Below the pieces are notes generated by a model, which worked only from the letters and a program-made list of their open reading frames with translations, made no database searches and was not told where the DNA came from. The translations under genes were made by a program, and so were the position numbers. A DNA stretch of 64,000 bases. Source: Rhodoblastus sp964425315 (GTDB lineage Bacteria; Pseudomonadota; Alphaproteobacteria; Rhizobiales; Beijerinckiaceae). Below, piece by piece: positions 27,116 to 37,180 of this stretch; the stretch's first letter is position 1, and each line of letters opens with the position of its first letter. The stretch is from assembly GCA_964425315.1 (NCBI GenBank), contig CAYRNB010000002.1, positions 1-64,000 of the forward strand. The letters are read 5' to 3'.

Positions 27116-28675
27116 TCAGCGCCAGAGCAGGAAAATAAGGACGACAAGAGCCAGCCCAACGATGTAGCGCCAGAGCCGCTGGCCCGCGGCATTGGCCCTA
27201 CCCAGTTCCGCCACCGTTCGCGGCGCCAGAGTGAAGCCATGCTCCGCCATTGTTTCGAATTTCTCGACGATGCGGCCGGCGCGCGTCAGCATGTCCGGCG
27301 TTTGGGACGCGACCTGCGCCAGTGCTGCGAAGCTGCGGCCGGCGTCGGCGATCTTGCCGCGCGGACCGAGATTGTCTTCCATCCAGCTGCGCACCACCGG
27401 CTCCGCCGTCGACCACATATCGAGGCGCGGATCGAGCGCGCGCGCCACTCCTTCCACTACCACCATGGTCTTTTGCAGCATAACCAGTTCGATCCGGGTG
27501 CGCATGTCGAATAACGCGGTAATTTCGAACAGCAGCGCCAAGAGCTTGGCCATGGAAATTTCATCGGCCCGCCGCGAATGAATCGGCTCGCCGACGGCGC
27601 GAATCGCCTGAGCGAAATCGGCGACGCGATAATGGGGTGGGACGTAACCCGCCTCGAAATGCACCTCCGCCACGCGCTGATAATCGCGCGTAATGAAGCC
27701 ATGGAGAATTTCCGCGAGAAAGCGGCGCTCTTTGGCGCCGAGCCGACCCATAATGCCGAAATCCACCGCCGCCAGCCGGCCCTCCCCGGTCAGAAACAGG
27801 TTGCCGGGATGCATATCCGCGTGAAAAAAACCGTCGCGCACCGCATGGCGCAAGAACGACTGGATGAGGATGCGTCCGAGGCGGGGCAGATCGGCGCCGG
27901 CGCGACGCAAAGCCTCGACATCGGTGAGCGGTATGCCCTCGATCCATTCCAAGGTCATGACTTCGCGCGCGCAACGATCCCAATCGACACGCGGAACGAG
28001 AAAATCATCGTCGCCTTCGGTGTTTTCGGCGAATTCCGAGGCGGCGGCCGCCTCGAGCCGAAAATCCATCTCGACCTTGACCGAGCGGGCGAGCGTTTCC
28101 ACAACGCCGACCGGATTGAGCCTTTGCCCGTCCGGCAGGAATTTTTCCGCCATGCGGGCGGCGAAAAACATGTCGCTGAGATCGCGGCGAAAACGGCGCT
28201 CTATGCCCGGCCGGAGGATTTTCACGGCGACGGGGCGGGTGACCCCGTCCTCAATGATTGCGGCGCGATGCACTTGCGCCACCGACGCCGCCGCCACGGT
28301 TTCGCTCAGTTCGACGAACAGGCTTTCGAGGGGCCGTCCGAAGGACTTTTCCACAACGCTGACCGCCACATCGTGGGAGAACGGCTCCATCCGGTCCTGC
28401 AAAGCTTCCAGTTCACGCGCCACGGCGACACCGACCACGTCGGGCCGCGTCGCTAATGTCTGGCCGAGCTTGACATAGGATGGGCCGAGCCGGGCGATGG
28501 CTGGCGCGAGCCGCGCCATACCGCCGCCACGTCGCGCGACCAGTCTCGCCAAAAACAAGCCCATCCGCGCCTCCGGCGGCACGGCGGAGCCGTCGATACC
28601 GGAAAACACGCCTTCGCGCGCCAGGATGAACCCGGCGCGGCCAAGCCGCAGAACATGGCCGAGAAACGCCAACAC
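27116..28675 (-). CDS. ubiB: Ubiquinone biosynthesis protein kinase-like UbiB
   Basis: A 519-residue ABC1/ADCK atypical kinase needed for ubiquinone synthesis. It has the KxGQ motif in PSYVKLGQTLATRPD (about 71), the Ala-rich nucleotide loop ETVAAASVAQVHRA (about 128), the lysine in VAVKILRPG, the catalytic His-Asp in FFHADMHPGNLFL (about 288) and DFG in AVDFGIMGRLG. One or two C-terminal membrane helices (LWRYIVGLALVVLIFLLW) anchor it. It sits between ubiE and coaBC. Confidence 0.95.
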   Translation of the reverse strand: MLAFLGHVLRLGRAGFILAREGVFSGIDGSAVPPEARMGLFLARLVARRGGGMARLAPAIARLGPSYVKLGQTLATRPDVVGVAVARELEALQDRMEPFSHDVAVSVVEKSFGRPLESLFVELSETVAAASVAQVHRAAIIEDGVTRPVAVKILRPGIERRFRRDLSDMFFAARMAEKFLPDGQRLNPVGVVETLARSVKVEMDFRLEAAAASEFAENTEGDDDFLVPRVDWDRCAREVMTLEWIEGIPLTDVEALRRAGADLPRLGRILIQSFLRHAVRDGFFHADMHPGNLFLTGEGRLAAVDFGIMGRLGAKERRFLAEILHGFITRDYQRVAEVHFEAGYVPPHYRVADFAQAIRAVGEPIHSRRADEISMAKLLALLFEITALFDMRTRIELVMLQKTMVVVEGVARALDPRLDMWSTAEPVVRSWMEDNLGPRGKIADAGRSFAALAQVASQTPDMLTRAGRIVEKFETMAEHGFTLAPRTVAELGRANAAGQRLWRYIVGLALVVLIFLLWR

Positions 28676-28692
28676 GGAAGGGTCTCGAACTC

Positions 28693-29493
28693 CTACAATT
28701 TCCAGCCGGAATGAATGACGACGACCCCGCCGGTCAGGCGGGTGAAGCCGACCCGCTGGAATCCCGCTTGTTCTATCATGGCGGCGAACTCCTCGGCCGG
28801 CGGAAACTGCCGGATCGATTCAACCAGATAGCGGTATGGCTCCGCTTCGCCCGTGACAATCCTGCCCATGAGCGGGATGACCGAAAAAGAGTAGGATTCG
28901 TAGATTTTAGCGAGAAACGGGGCTTCCACTTGAGAGAATTCAAGGCAAAGAAAACGCCCGCCGCGCTTGAGAACGCGATAGGCTTCCGCCAAGGCTTTTT
29001 CGATGCGCGGCACATTTCGAATTCCAAAGGCGACCGTATAGGCGTCGAATTCGCCCTCGGGAAAGGGAAGGTCCTCGGCATTGGCTTCGACGAAGGTCAA
29101 CCGGTCGGAAAGGCCTTTCTTTTCCGCTCTCTCGCGCCCGACCGCCAGCATGTCCGGGTTGATGTCGAGAACCACGCATTTTGTCTGCCGCCCGCCGGCG
29201 CGCGTCACGCGGAAAGCGATGTCCCCGGTGCCTCCCGCAACATCCAAGTGCTTGAAAGGTCTGGACTTAGACGGATGAACCTTGGCGACAAAAACATCTT
29301 TCCATAAGCGATGGAGGCCGCCCGACATCAAGTCGTTCATCACGTCATAGCGATGGGCCACCTTATGAAATACATCGTCGACCAGTCCCTGCTTGTCACC
29401 AAGCGGTACTTCCGAATAACCGAAATGGGTGCGGGTTTCGCCGCCGCCTTGCTGGGCGCGACCGTCGAAATCCGGCGGGGAGGCTTCTCGCAT
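28693..29493 (-). CDS. ubiE: Ubiquinone/menaquinone C-methyltransferase UbiE
   Basis: A 266-residue class I SAM methyltransferase for ubiquinone synthesis. Motif I is HLDVAGGTGDIAFRV (about 81-94), with GLHRLWKD and YDVMNDLMSGG before it and FGIRNV and RGGRFLCLEFSQVE after. The ATG at 29493 has GGGAGA at eight bases and is preferred to the ATG at 29523. It diverges from mutM across 90 bp and is followed by ubiB after 17 bp. Confidence 0.95.
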   Translation of the reverse strand: MREASPPDFDGRAQQGGGETRTHFGYSEVPLGDKQGLVDDVFHKVAHRYDVMNDLMSGGLHRLWKDVFVAKVHPSKSRPFKHLDVAGGTGDIAFRVTRAGGRQTKCVVLDINPDMLAVGRERAEKKGLSDRLTFVEANAEDLPFPEGEFDAYTVAFGIRNVPRIEKALAEAYRVLKRGGRFLCLEFSQVEAPFLAKIYESYSFSVIPLMGRIVTGEAEPYRYLVESIRQFPPAEEFAAMIEQAGFQRVGFTRLTGGVVVIHSGWKL

Positions 29494-29583
29494 CTTGTCT
29501 TCTCCCGATGACGGGCGGACCATAGCGCGACCGCTCGCGCATGGCTATCTATCGCGGAGAAAACGCGATTTGAAGGGGACGAA

Positions 29584-30468
29584 ATGCCCGAACTGCCGGA
29601 GGTCGAAACTGTGCGTCGGGGTCTTGCGCCGATTCTTGTCGGCGCCCGGATCAAGCGCGTCGAGCTGCGACGGCCGGATTTGCGCTTTCCCTTTCCGGAA
29701 AAGTTCGCGCAACGTTTGCAAGGCCGGCGCATTATCGGACTCGATAGGCGCGCGAAATATCTGATCGCGCCTCTTGACGACGGTGCGGCGCTGATCGCCC
29801 ATCTCGGCATGAGCGGGGCCTTTCGCGTTGAAAAGGCGGATGAAATTCGGGGCGAACCGCTTGGCGCATTCTCTCTGCCTCATTCAAAAAAGCCGGCGCA
29901 TGACCACGTCGTTCTTCATTTCGAGGGCGCGCGCGTCATCTACAACGATCCGCGCCGCTTCGGCTTCATGACCCTTGTCCCGCAGGCGGAGCTCGAGGCG
30001 CAGTCTTTTTTCGCCGGACTGGGCGTCGAGCCCCTGTCCGAGGCTTTCAGCAGCGCGGTCCTGGCGCGGCTTTTCGCCGGCAAAAGGGCGCCGCTGAAAT
30101 CGGCGCTCCTCGACCAAAGACTGGTCGCAGGATTGGGCAATATTTACGTTTGCGAGGCTCTGCATCGATCCGGCTTGTCGCCAAATCGCCCGGCAGGGGG
30201 TTTGACAAAACGCAACGGCGCGCCTGCCAGGGCAGCAGAAAAGCTTGCGCGCGCCATCCGCGAGGTGCTGGAAGAAGCGGTCGCGGCAGGCGGATCTTCG
30301 CTCCGCGACCATCGGCAGACCGATGGCTCCCTCGGATACTTCCAGCACAATTTCCGAGTTTACGGACGCGAAGGCGCGGCTTGTTCGAAAAGAAGCTGTG
30401 GCGGAACAATAATCAGGCAAACCCGAAGTGGCCGCTCGACCTTTTTTTGTCCCGTGTGCCAAAATTGA
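29584..30468 (+). CDS. mutM: Bifunctional DNA-formamidopyrimidine glycosylase / DNA-(AP) lyase
   Basis: A 294-residue base-excision repair enzyme removing 8-oxoguanine and Fapy lesions. Pro-2 and Glu-3, the catalytic residues, are in MPELPEVETV. The DNA-binding H2TH region includes LLDQRLVAGLGNIYVCEAL, and the C-terminal zinc finger has CSKRSC and FFCPVCQN with the loop SGRSTFFC. The C-x4-C spacing is normal for alphaproteobacterial MutM. AAGGGG precedes the ATG. Confidence 0.96.
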   Translation: MPELPEVETVRRGLAPILVGARIKRVELRRPDLRFPFPEKFAQRLQGRRIIGLDRRAKYLIAPLDDGAALIAHLGMSGAFRVEKADEIRGEPLGAFSLPHSKKPAHDHVVLHFEGARVIYNDPRRFGFMTLVPQAELEAQSFFAGLGVEPLSEAFSSAVLARLFAGKRAPLKSALLDQRLVAGLGNIYVCEALHRSGLSPNRPAGGLTKRNGAPARAAEKLARAIREVLEEAVAAGGSSLRDHRQTDGSLGYFQHNFRVYGREGAACSKRSCGGTIIRQTRSGRSTFFCPVCQN

Positions 30469-30500
30469 CAGACGCGAACGAGACCGGCGGATTCGAAACC

Positions 30501-31301
30501 ATGCTGAAATTTCTCGGCGGGAACCGCGCAAAGGCGGTGAGCGAAATCGAAGTCGCCTTCGGCGGCGAATCGTTTCTCGTTGCCCTCAAGCGCGTCGCGT
30601 CCGCGCGACGTTTTACCTTGCGCGTCCGCGCGGCGACCCGCGACGTCGTCCTGACCATGCCCGCCAGGGCAGGATTGCGGCAGGCGCAGGAATTCGCACA
30701 AAGCCATGCGGCGTGGATCGCTCAGCGCCTCGCGCGTTTGCCGGACCGCCTTCCGTTTGAGCCGGGCGCGAAGATTTTTTTTCGCGGCGCGGAGCATGTA
30801 TTGCGGCACTGCCCGCAGTCGCGCGTCGGCGGTGCTCGACGCGGCCCGGTCTGGCTGGAGGCGCGCGATGGACGGACTTTTATTTGCGCTTCCGGCGAAT
30901 TGGCCCATTTCGAGCGTCGAATCGCCGATTTCCTTCGGCGCGAGGCGCGCCGCGATCTTGAAGCCGCCGTGCGACGGCATGCGGCGGTGGTTGGGCGTGC
31001 GCCCATTGCGCTAACACTTCGCGACACGTCCAGCCGCTGGGGCTCCTGTTCAGCCAAGGGCGCGCTGAATTTTTCCTGGCGGCTGATCATGGCGCCGCCT
31101 TTCGTCCTTGATTACCTCGCCGCGCATGAAACGGCCCATCTGCGCCACCACGACCATTCGACGAAGTTCTGGGCTTTGACGAGGAGCCTATGCCCGCAGA
31201 CGGAACAGGCGGAAGCTTGGCTCAAGGCTCACGGCGCGCATTTGCACCGTTATGGGCGTCGTCCGCGGCCAAGCGGCGACAGCGATCTTAACGCCGAATG
31301 A
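30501..31301 (+). CDS. YgjP-like M48 family metallopeptidase (DUF45)
   Basis: A 266-residue protein with the SprT/WLM-like zinc site DYLAAHETAHLRHHDHSTKFW (HEtAH about 207-211, further His about 216-218) and the preceding TLRDTSSRWGSCSAKGALNFSW signature. The family is called M48-like or YgjP. Its substrate is not known. ATG 30501 lies 32 bp after mutM; a TTG at 30465 overlapping the mutM stop is an alternative. Its 3' end overlaps trmB on the other strand by 14 bp. Confidence 0.85.
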   Translation: MLKFLGGNRAKAVSEIEVAFGGESFLVALKRVASARRFTLRVRAATRDVVLTMPARAGLRQAQEFAQSHAAWIAQRLARLPDRLPFEPGAKIFFRGAEHVLRHCPQSRVGGARRGPVWLEARDGRTFICASGELAHFERRIADFLRREARRDLEAAVRRHAAVVGRAPIALTLRDTSSRWGSCSAKGALNFSWRLIMAPPFVLDYLAAHETAHLRHHDHSTKFWALTRSLCPQTEQAEAWLKAHGAHLHRYGRRPRPSGDSDLNAE

Positions 31302-31998
31302 AAGTCAGATAGACGGGCCGCCGCCCGTCGCGCAAAGCTTTGGCTTCGTAGCGCGTTCCCGGCCAATCGGCCCAAGGAGCCAGCCAATCCTTGGCGCTTT
31401 TCGCCGGCCAGAAGAAATCCGCAGAGCGAAGGACGCGCGCCAGAGTCCAGCCGGCGTAATCGTCAATGTCGGTAGCGAAACGCAATTCCGCGCCCGAACG
31501 CATGACTCGGCCCAGCCGAGACAGCATTTCGTCGGAAATGAAGCGGCGACGCCTGTGTCGCCGTTTCGGCCAAGGATCTGGATAGAGCAGGCAGACGCCG
31601 GCCAGGCTGGCCGCGGGCAATGCGTCGATCAATCGCGCCGCGTCTCCATCATGGATGCGAATGTTGGTCAAACAGCGCGTTTCGATCTCGGCGAGGAGTT
31701 TTGCGACGCCATTAACGAAGGGCTCGCAACCGAAATAGCCACGCCGAGGATGGACGCCAGCTTCGGCGGCGAGGTGTTCGCCTCCGCCAAAACCGATTTC
31801 GAGCCGAAGGTCGTCGGGACGATCGGGAAAAAGGCATCGAGGATCGACGAGGGGCGCGGCCAAGTCGACGCGCAACTTGGGGAGCAGAGTCTCGATCAAT
31901 TTAGCCTGATGGGGACGCAAGGCCTTGCCTTTGCGCCTGCCGTATATTCCGCCGTCGCCTAATGAGCGAAGACGTTGCTGATCGTTCGCAATAGTCAT
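31288..31998 (-). CDS. trmB: tRNA (guanosine(46)-N7)-methyltransferase
   Basis: A 236-residue SAM-dependent enzyme methylating G46 of tRNA variable loops. It has the SAM motif RLEIGFGGGEHLAAEA (about 66-81), the EPFVNGVAKLL segment, and the signature LLYPDPWPKRRHRRRRFIS (about 137-155). The N-terminal GRRKGKALRPHQAKLIE is typical. It follows metK by 14 bp; in many relatives rimP and nusA come next, but here a convergent peptidase gene does. Confidence 0.95.
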   Translation of the reverse strand: MTIANDQQRLRSLGDGGIYGRRKGKALRPHQAKLIETLLPKLRVDLAAPLVDPRCLFPDRPDDLRLEIGFGGGEHLAAEAGVHPRRGYFGCEPFVNGVAKLLAEIETRCLTNIRIHDGDAARLIDALPAASLAGVCLLYPDPWPKRRHRRRRFISDEMLSRLGRVMRSGAELRFATDIDDYAGWTLARVLRSADFFWPAKSAKDWLAPWADWPGTRYEAKALRDGRRPVYLTFIRR

Positions 31999-32012
31999 TC
32001 CGCCTCAACTTT

Positions 32013-33209
<1,197 letters not shown>

Positions 33210-33362
33210 GATCTGCCTCCAGATTAAAAGGCGCCGTCGCGCCAGGGCTCGAACGACCCGCCTCCCAATCGAGTCCGCGCCGCCCAGAGCGCAAACCCGG
33301 ATCCGACGCGCCGCATTAGAGCACGGTCCACGTCGTCGAAACCGCGATCAAAAGACCGCATC

Positions 33363-33391
33363 GTTTAATGGAACGGCGTTCGTTTCGTCAA
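33363..33391 (-). promoter_or_regulatory. Promoter of metK
   Basis: Minus-strand TTGACG, a spacer of 17 bp and TTAAAC form a good housekeeping promoter. Transcription would start near 33356 and leave a leader of about 147 nt. I looked for known SAM riboswitch cores in it and did not recognise one. Confidence 0.6.
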
Positions 33392-33462
33392 GCATTTCGG
33401 CGCGAATCGTTCGATAAAACAAACGCGCTGTGAAAAATGCCGCGATTGCTGAATTGATCGGC

Positions 33463-33873
33463 TCAGCTATTTTCGCTTTCCGCAAGCGCCGTCACCAGAT
33501 CAACGATTTTTTTCCGAACTTTGGGATCGGCAATCCGTGCGAAGGCGCGGTTGAGGCTCAACCCTTCCGCCGTCATGACGAAATCGCTGGCAAGGCTGTC
33601 TTCCGCGTCGCCCTCCGCAAATCCACCGTTGATCGCTCCGTCGGCGACCGGCGCGCCTTTAAAGAAATAGGCGAGGGGAATATTCAACGCTTCCGATATC
33701 TGCTGCAATCGGCTGGCGCTGATCCGATTGGTTCCTTTTTCGTATTTTTGCACCTGCTGGAATGTCAGCCCCAGGGCTTCGCCCAGCTTCTCCTGACTCA
33801 TGCCGACCAGCATCCGCCGCATGCGCACACGGGCGCCGACGTGGCGGTCGATTGGATTGGGTGCTTTGGACAC
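33463..33873 (-). CDS. XRE-family transcriptional regulator (PraR-like)
   Basis: A 136-residue regulator with an N-terminal helix-turn-helix, RRMLVGMSQEKLGEALGLTF and QQVQKYEKGTNRISASRLQQ (about 20-60). It continues into NIPLAYFFKG and a C-terminal extension. Rhizobial PraR, which lies between lnt and metK and controls attachment or R-body genes, has this sequence style and position, so orthology is likely but its targets here are unknown. The GTG at 33873 with GGGAAA upstream starts the standard SKxPNPIDxHVG end. Confidence 0.88.
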   Translation of the reverse strand: MSKAPNPIDRHVGARVRMRRMLVGMSQEKLGEALGLTFQQVQKYEKGTNRISASRLQQISEALNIPLAYFFKGAPVADGAINGGFAEGDAEDSLASDFVMTAEGLSLNRAFARIADPKVRKKIVDLVTALAESENS

Positions 33874-33930
33874 GGAATTTCCCGGCGAGACAACTATACC
33901 GTGCAATTTGCGACAGAGCCTGACCTAAAG

Positions 33931-35499
33931 TCAAACCCTGATTGGGCGAATAAAAGCGCCTATAAGGACAAAAATCCATAAGATCGCGGGGATCAAATGG
34001 GGATTGCGAGAAAATTCAGTTGGCGCCAACGGCTTGGGCAACGGTCCATCGACGAAGGCTTCCACGCCCAGCGGCGCTGATGCGACGGTGCGCCCATAGG
34101 GATCAATAATCGCGGATATGCCGGTGTTCGCTGCGCGCACCAAAGGCAAGCCCTGTTCAATCGCCCGCAGACGAGCTTGAGCGAAATGCTGATAGGGACC
34201 TGGCGTATCGCCGAACCAGCCGTCATTGGTGACGTTGAGCATTAGCCCCGGCCGTATGGGCAGGGCGCGGATACGATCAGCTATTTCGTCGGGAAATATG
34301 GACTCATAACAAACCATTGGGAAAACCGGCGGCAGTCCTGGGGCGGTCAGAAGCCGCGACTTCACGCCCGGTTGGAAACCGCCAGGAATTGATACGAATT
34401 GGGTGATTCCGGCGCGCGCCAGCAGAAAAGCAAAAGGCATGTATTCTCCGAAAGGCGCGAGATGCATTTTGTCGTAGCTCTCTTTGATCTCACCATCCGC
34501 GATGACCTCTACAGAGTTGAAATAATTTGTTTTACGTCCTTCTCCTTCGGCGCGGGCGGCGCCTGTGAAAAGAATAGTGTTCTGCAAACGCTCGCCAATT
34601 AGCGACAAGGCCGCCGGGTTGCGCGACAGGATGAAAGGAAACGCGGACTCCGGCCAGAACAAAGCGGTGATATCCTTTACCCCGGTCGTTTGCGGCGAAG
34701 TCGCGCGATCAGACAAGCTGAGGTAGCGCTCAAGCAACTGATTGCGACGATCCCAGCGAAATTCATCCAGCGGAACATCGGGCTGAACGACGCGCAACTT
34801 GACGCCCGGCAAATTCCGGGCGGTCGCGTGCAGGCGCCAAAAACCGAAAAGCGCGAGGCCTGCCAGGGCGACCAGCGCGGCTGATGGCGCAATCCGATTC
34901 GGCTTTGCTCCCGCGAGCAGCGCGGGAGAGGCGAATAGCAGCACCGAAAGGACGGTCAGGCCGTAAAGACCGTAAATCGAGGCCGTCTGGGCGAAATACA
35001 GATTGCCGCCCAGGACCATGCCGAAGTCATTCCAGGGAAAGCCGGTAAAAAGGTGTCCGCGCAGCCATTCCGCCAGGCTTAATCCGGCTGCGAGGGCAAA
35101 GATTCGCGCCGGCCCCGCAGACCACAACAGTCGCGCGACAAGAAATCCAAAAGCGGTGAAAAGAGCCAGACCGGCCGGAAGTCCCAGCACGCCGAGGGGC
35201 AAAGCCCAGGCGAACTTGTCGGCCTCCGCCAGAAAAGCATTCCCGAGCCACCACAGGCCGGCGACAAAATAACCAAAGCCCATCCACCATCCGGCGCCCG
35301 CCGCGCGGCGCAAGCTCGCCCACAGGTTGTCGCCGGTTGACCCATCGATGAGCCAGACCGCGAGGACCATCGGAACAAAGAAAGCCGGGAAAAAGCCTAT
35401 CGGCGCCAAGGCGAGGGCGCCGACGGCGCCGCCGCCAAAGGCGATAAGGCGGCGCGGCCAACGATCGGCGAGAACGACGCGCTGGGCGATAGATTCCAT
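33931..35499 (-). CDS. lnt: Apolipoprotein N-acyltransferase
   Basis: A 522-residue inner-membrane enzyme adding the third acyl chain to lipoproteins. Six or more hydrophobic helices occupy the first 210 residues; the periplasmic nitrilase-like domain follows, with catalytic Glu in FWPESAFPF (about 277), Lys in YDKMHLAPFGEYMPF (about 340) and Cys in PMVCYESIFPDE (about 393). A last helix lies at the C-terminus. It follows corC by 156 bp and precedes the XRE gene. Confidence 0.95.
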   Translation of the reverse strand: MESIAQRVVLADRWPRRLIAFGGGAVGALALAPIGFFPAFFVPMVLAVWLIDGSTGDNLWASLRRAAGAGWWMGFGYFVAGLWWLGNAFLAEADKFAWALPLGVLGLPAGLALFTAFGFLVARLLWSAGPARIFALAAGLSLAEWLRGHLFTGFPWNDFGMVLGGNLYFAQTASIYGLYGLTVLSVLLFASPALLAGAKPNRIAPSAALVALAGLALFGFWRLHATARNLPGVKLRVVQPDVPLDEFRWDRRNQLLERYLSLSDRATSPQTTGVKDITALFWPESAFPFILSRNPAALSLIGERLQNTILFTGAARAEGEGRKTNYFNSVEVIADGEIKESYDKMHLAPFGEYMPFAFLLARAGITQFVSIPGGFQPGVKSRLLTAPGLPPVFPMVCYESIFPDEIADRIRALPIRPGLMLNVTNDGWFGDTPGPYQHFAQARLRAIEQGLPLVRAANTGISAIIDPYGRTVASAPLGVEAFVDGPLPKPLAPTEFSRNPHLIPAILWIFVLIGAFIRPIRV

Positions 35500-35655
35500 C
35501 TGTCTTTCCTGGGGCCCACAACCGCGAATCGCCGTTGATCCTATAGCGGTCGACGGCGGATTGCGAAGCTGCGAGCTTTAAGCTCCTTCATTTCCCGAGA
35601 ACAACGCCGACCGTCAAGCTATTCTCGTGAATGAAGTTGTTGCCGAAGGGTACGT

Positions 35656-36690
35656 TTAGGAAGGACTCGCGGTCGCGGGCTCCGGCCCGGCTTTCGTGTC
35701 GATCAGCCGCAATTTGAGCCGTTTCAATCGCCGCGGATCGGCGTCCAATATATCGAATTCGAAGTCGCCATCGGGGCTGACGACCACTTCGCCACGGATC
35801 GGCACTCGCCCAGCGAATGCGGCGGCGAGGCCGCCGAGCGTGTCGACTTCCTCGCGTTGGCCGAGGCCGCCTAAATCCAGCCCGACCATTTCCGAGGCCT
35901 CCTCAAGTCCAACGCGCGCGTCCGCGATGAAAACGCCAGGCGCAACATTTTCTATTTTGGGATTTTCGTCGAAATCATGCTCGTCTTCAATGTCGCCCAC
36001 GATCATTTCGACAATGTCCTCAATCGACACCAGGCCGTCCGTGCCGCCATATTCGTCGATCACCAGCGCCATATGGGTCCGGGTCGCCTGCATTTTTACC
36101 AGGAGGTCGAGCGCGGGCATCGACGGCGGCGCATAAAGCACCGGCCGCAAAATCCCTGCCGCTTCGAGCTTCATCGAGAGATCGACTGGCGCATAGCGCG
36201 CCGCGGCCGCAGCCGGCGGCGTCCCTGGCGCCGAAGCGCTGTCGCTCGGTTGACCAGGCCGTTGCAAAAGGGAATTTTCGGCCGAAGCGGCGATGAAATC
36301 GACGAAATCGCGAATATGGACCATGCCGCGAGGATCATCGAGCGTTTCGCCATGAACGGGGAGGCGGGAATGGCCCGCCATCCGAAAGGTTACAAGCACT
36401 TCCGCCAAAGACACGTCAATTGGGACCGCGATTATATCCGCCCGCGGAACCATGACGTCGCGCACCCTGATTTCATGCAAGCCAAGCACGTTCTTGAGCA
36501 TGGCCCGCTCCTGCGGGCTGAAATCATCGGCGAGCGAGGCGTCATCCAGAGCATCCTCGATATCGTCGCGAATCGAAGCGCCGCTCAGGCCGAACAGGCC
36601 GCGCAAACGTTCCAGAACTGACCCTCCCGACCTACTCGAACTTCGCTCGTCAGATGACGGCCCTTCCGTTTCCCTTTCAGACGCGCTCAT
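35656..36690 (-). CDS. corC: CorC/HlyC family CBS-domain protein
   Basis: A 344-residue cytoplasmic protein: paired CBS domains (about 75-140 and 180-245, with RDVMVPRADIIAVP and MALVIDEYGGTDGLVSIEDI) and a C-terminal CorC/transporter-associated domain (VSPDGDFEFDILDADPRRLK). Linked to Mg/Co efflux or membrane maintenance in other bacteria. An Ala/Pro-rich linker (about 155-170) lies between the CBS units. It overlaps ybeY by 14 bp and precedes lnt. Confidence 0.92.
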   Translation of the reverse strand: MSASERETEGPSSDERSSSRSGGSVLERLRGLFGLSGASIRDDIEDALDDASLADDFSPQERAMLKNVLGLHEIRVRDVMVPRADIIAVPIDVSLAEVLVTFRMAGHSRLPVHGETLDDPRGMVHIRDFVDFIAASAENSLLQRPGQPSDSASAPGTPPAAAAARYAPVDLSMKLEAAGILRPVLYAPPSMPALDLLVKMQATRTHMALVIDEYGGTDGLVSIEDIVEMIVGDIEDEHDFDENPKIENVAPGVFIADARVGLEEASEMVGLDLGGLGQREEVDTLGGLAAAFAGRVPIRGEVVVSPDGDFEFDILDADPRRLKRLKLRLIDTKAGPEPATASPS

Positions 36691-37180
36691 GGTCGACCGT
36701 CTTTTCCCTTTCCTCTTTTCCGTAGGGGTCGTCGAGGCCCAAACGCCGCAAAATGCGGATTTCCATCGCCTCCATCACCTCGGCTTCTTCATCGTCCTCA
36801 TGATCGTATCCCAAAAGATGGAGAAAGCCGTGGGCAATCATATGGCGGCAATGATCATCGATGGTCTTGCCTTGTTCCCGAGCCTCACGCTCCACGGTTT
36901 CGTAAGCTATGGCGATGTCTCCAAGAAAATGACCGGATTCAAGGGACAAAGCGGCAGGAAAGGAGAGAACATTGGTAGGTTTATCCTGACTGCGGAACTG
37001 TCGATTCAGCCCCCGAATACACTTGTCGTCACAAAAAAGCAGGCTGACCTCAGTCCCTTCCGGCAAATCTATGCCGATTTCCTGCAATGAGGCCTGCAAA
37101 CATTCCGAAATCAAGGAATCGAGGTCCGCCAGTTCGTCCCAGCTGGAGCAGTCGACCGCCGTTTCAATTGCCAGTCTCAT
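36677..37180 (-). CDS. ybeY: Endoribonuclease YbeY (rRNA maturation)
   Basis: A 167-residue zinc endoribonuclease for 16S rRNA 3' maturation and ribosome quality control. The metal motif H-x3-H-x5-H is present as HMIAHGFLHLLGYDHE (about 124-139), preceded by SQDKPTNVLSFP and GDIAIAYETV. It overlaps phoH by four bases and corC by 14, so the three are translationally coupled. Confidence 0.96.
   Translation of the reverse strand: MRLAIETAVDCSSWDELADLDSLISECLQASLQEIGIDLPEGTEVSLLFCDDKCIRGLNRQFRSQDKPTNVLSFPAALSLESGHFLGDIAIAYETVEREAREQGKTIDDHCRHMIAHGFLHLLGYDHEDDEEAEVMEAMEIRILRRLGLDDPYGKEEREKTVDHERV

Noticed and set aside
25568..27514. Plus-strand open frame of 648 codons opposite dut, coaBC and ubiB
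   Set aside because: Its product is Arg/His-rich and unlike any protein family; the opposite strand encodes three clear enzymes.
33210..33362. SAM-II or SAM-I riboswitch before metK
   Set aside because: The conserved core bases of these classes were not found on the sense strand.
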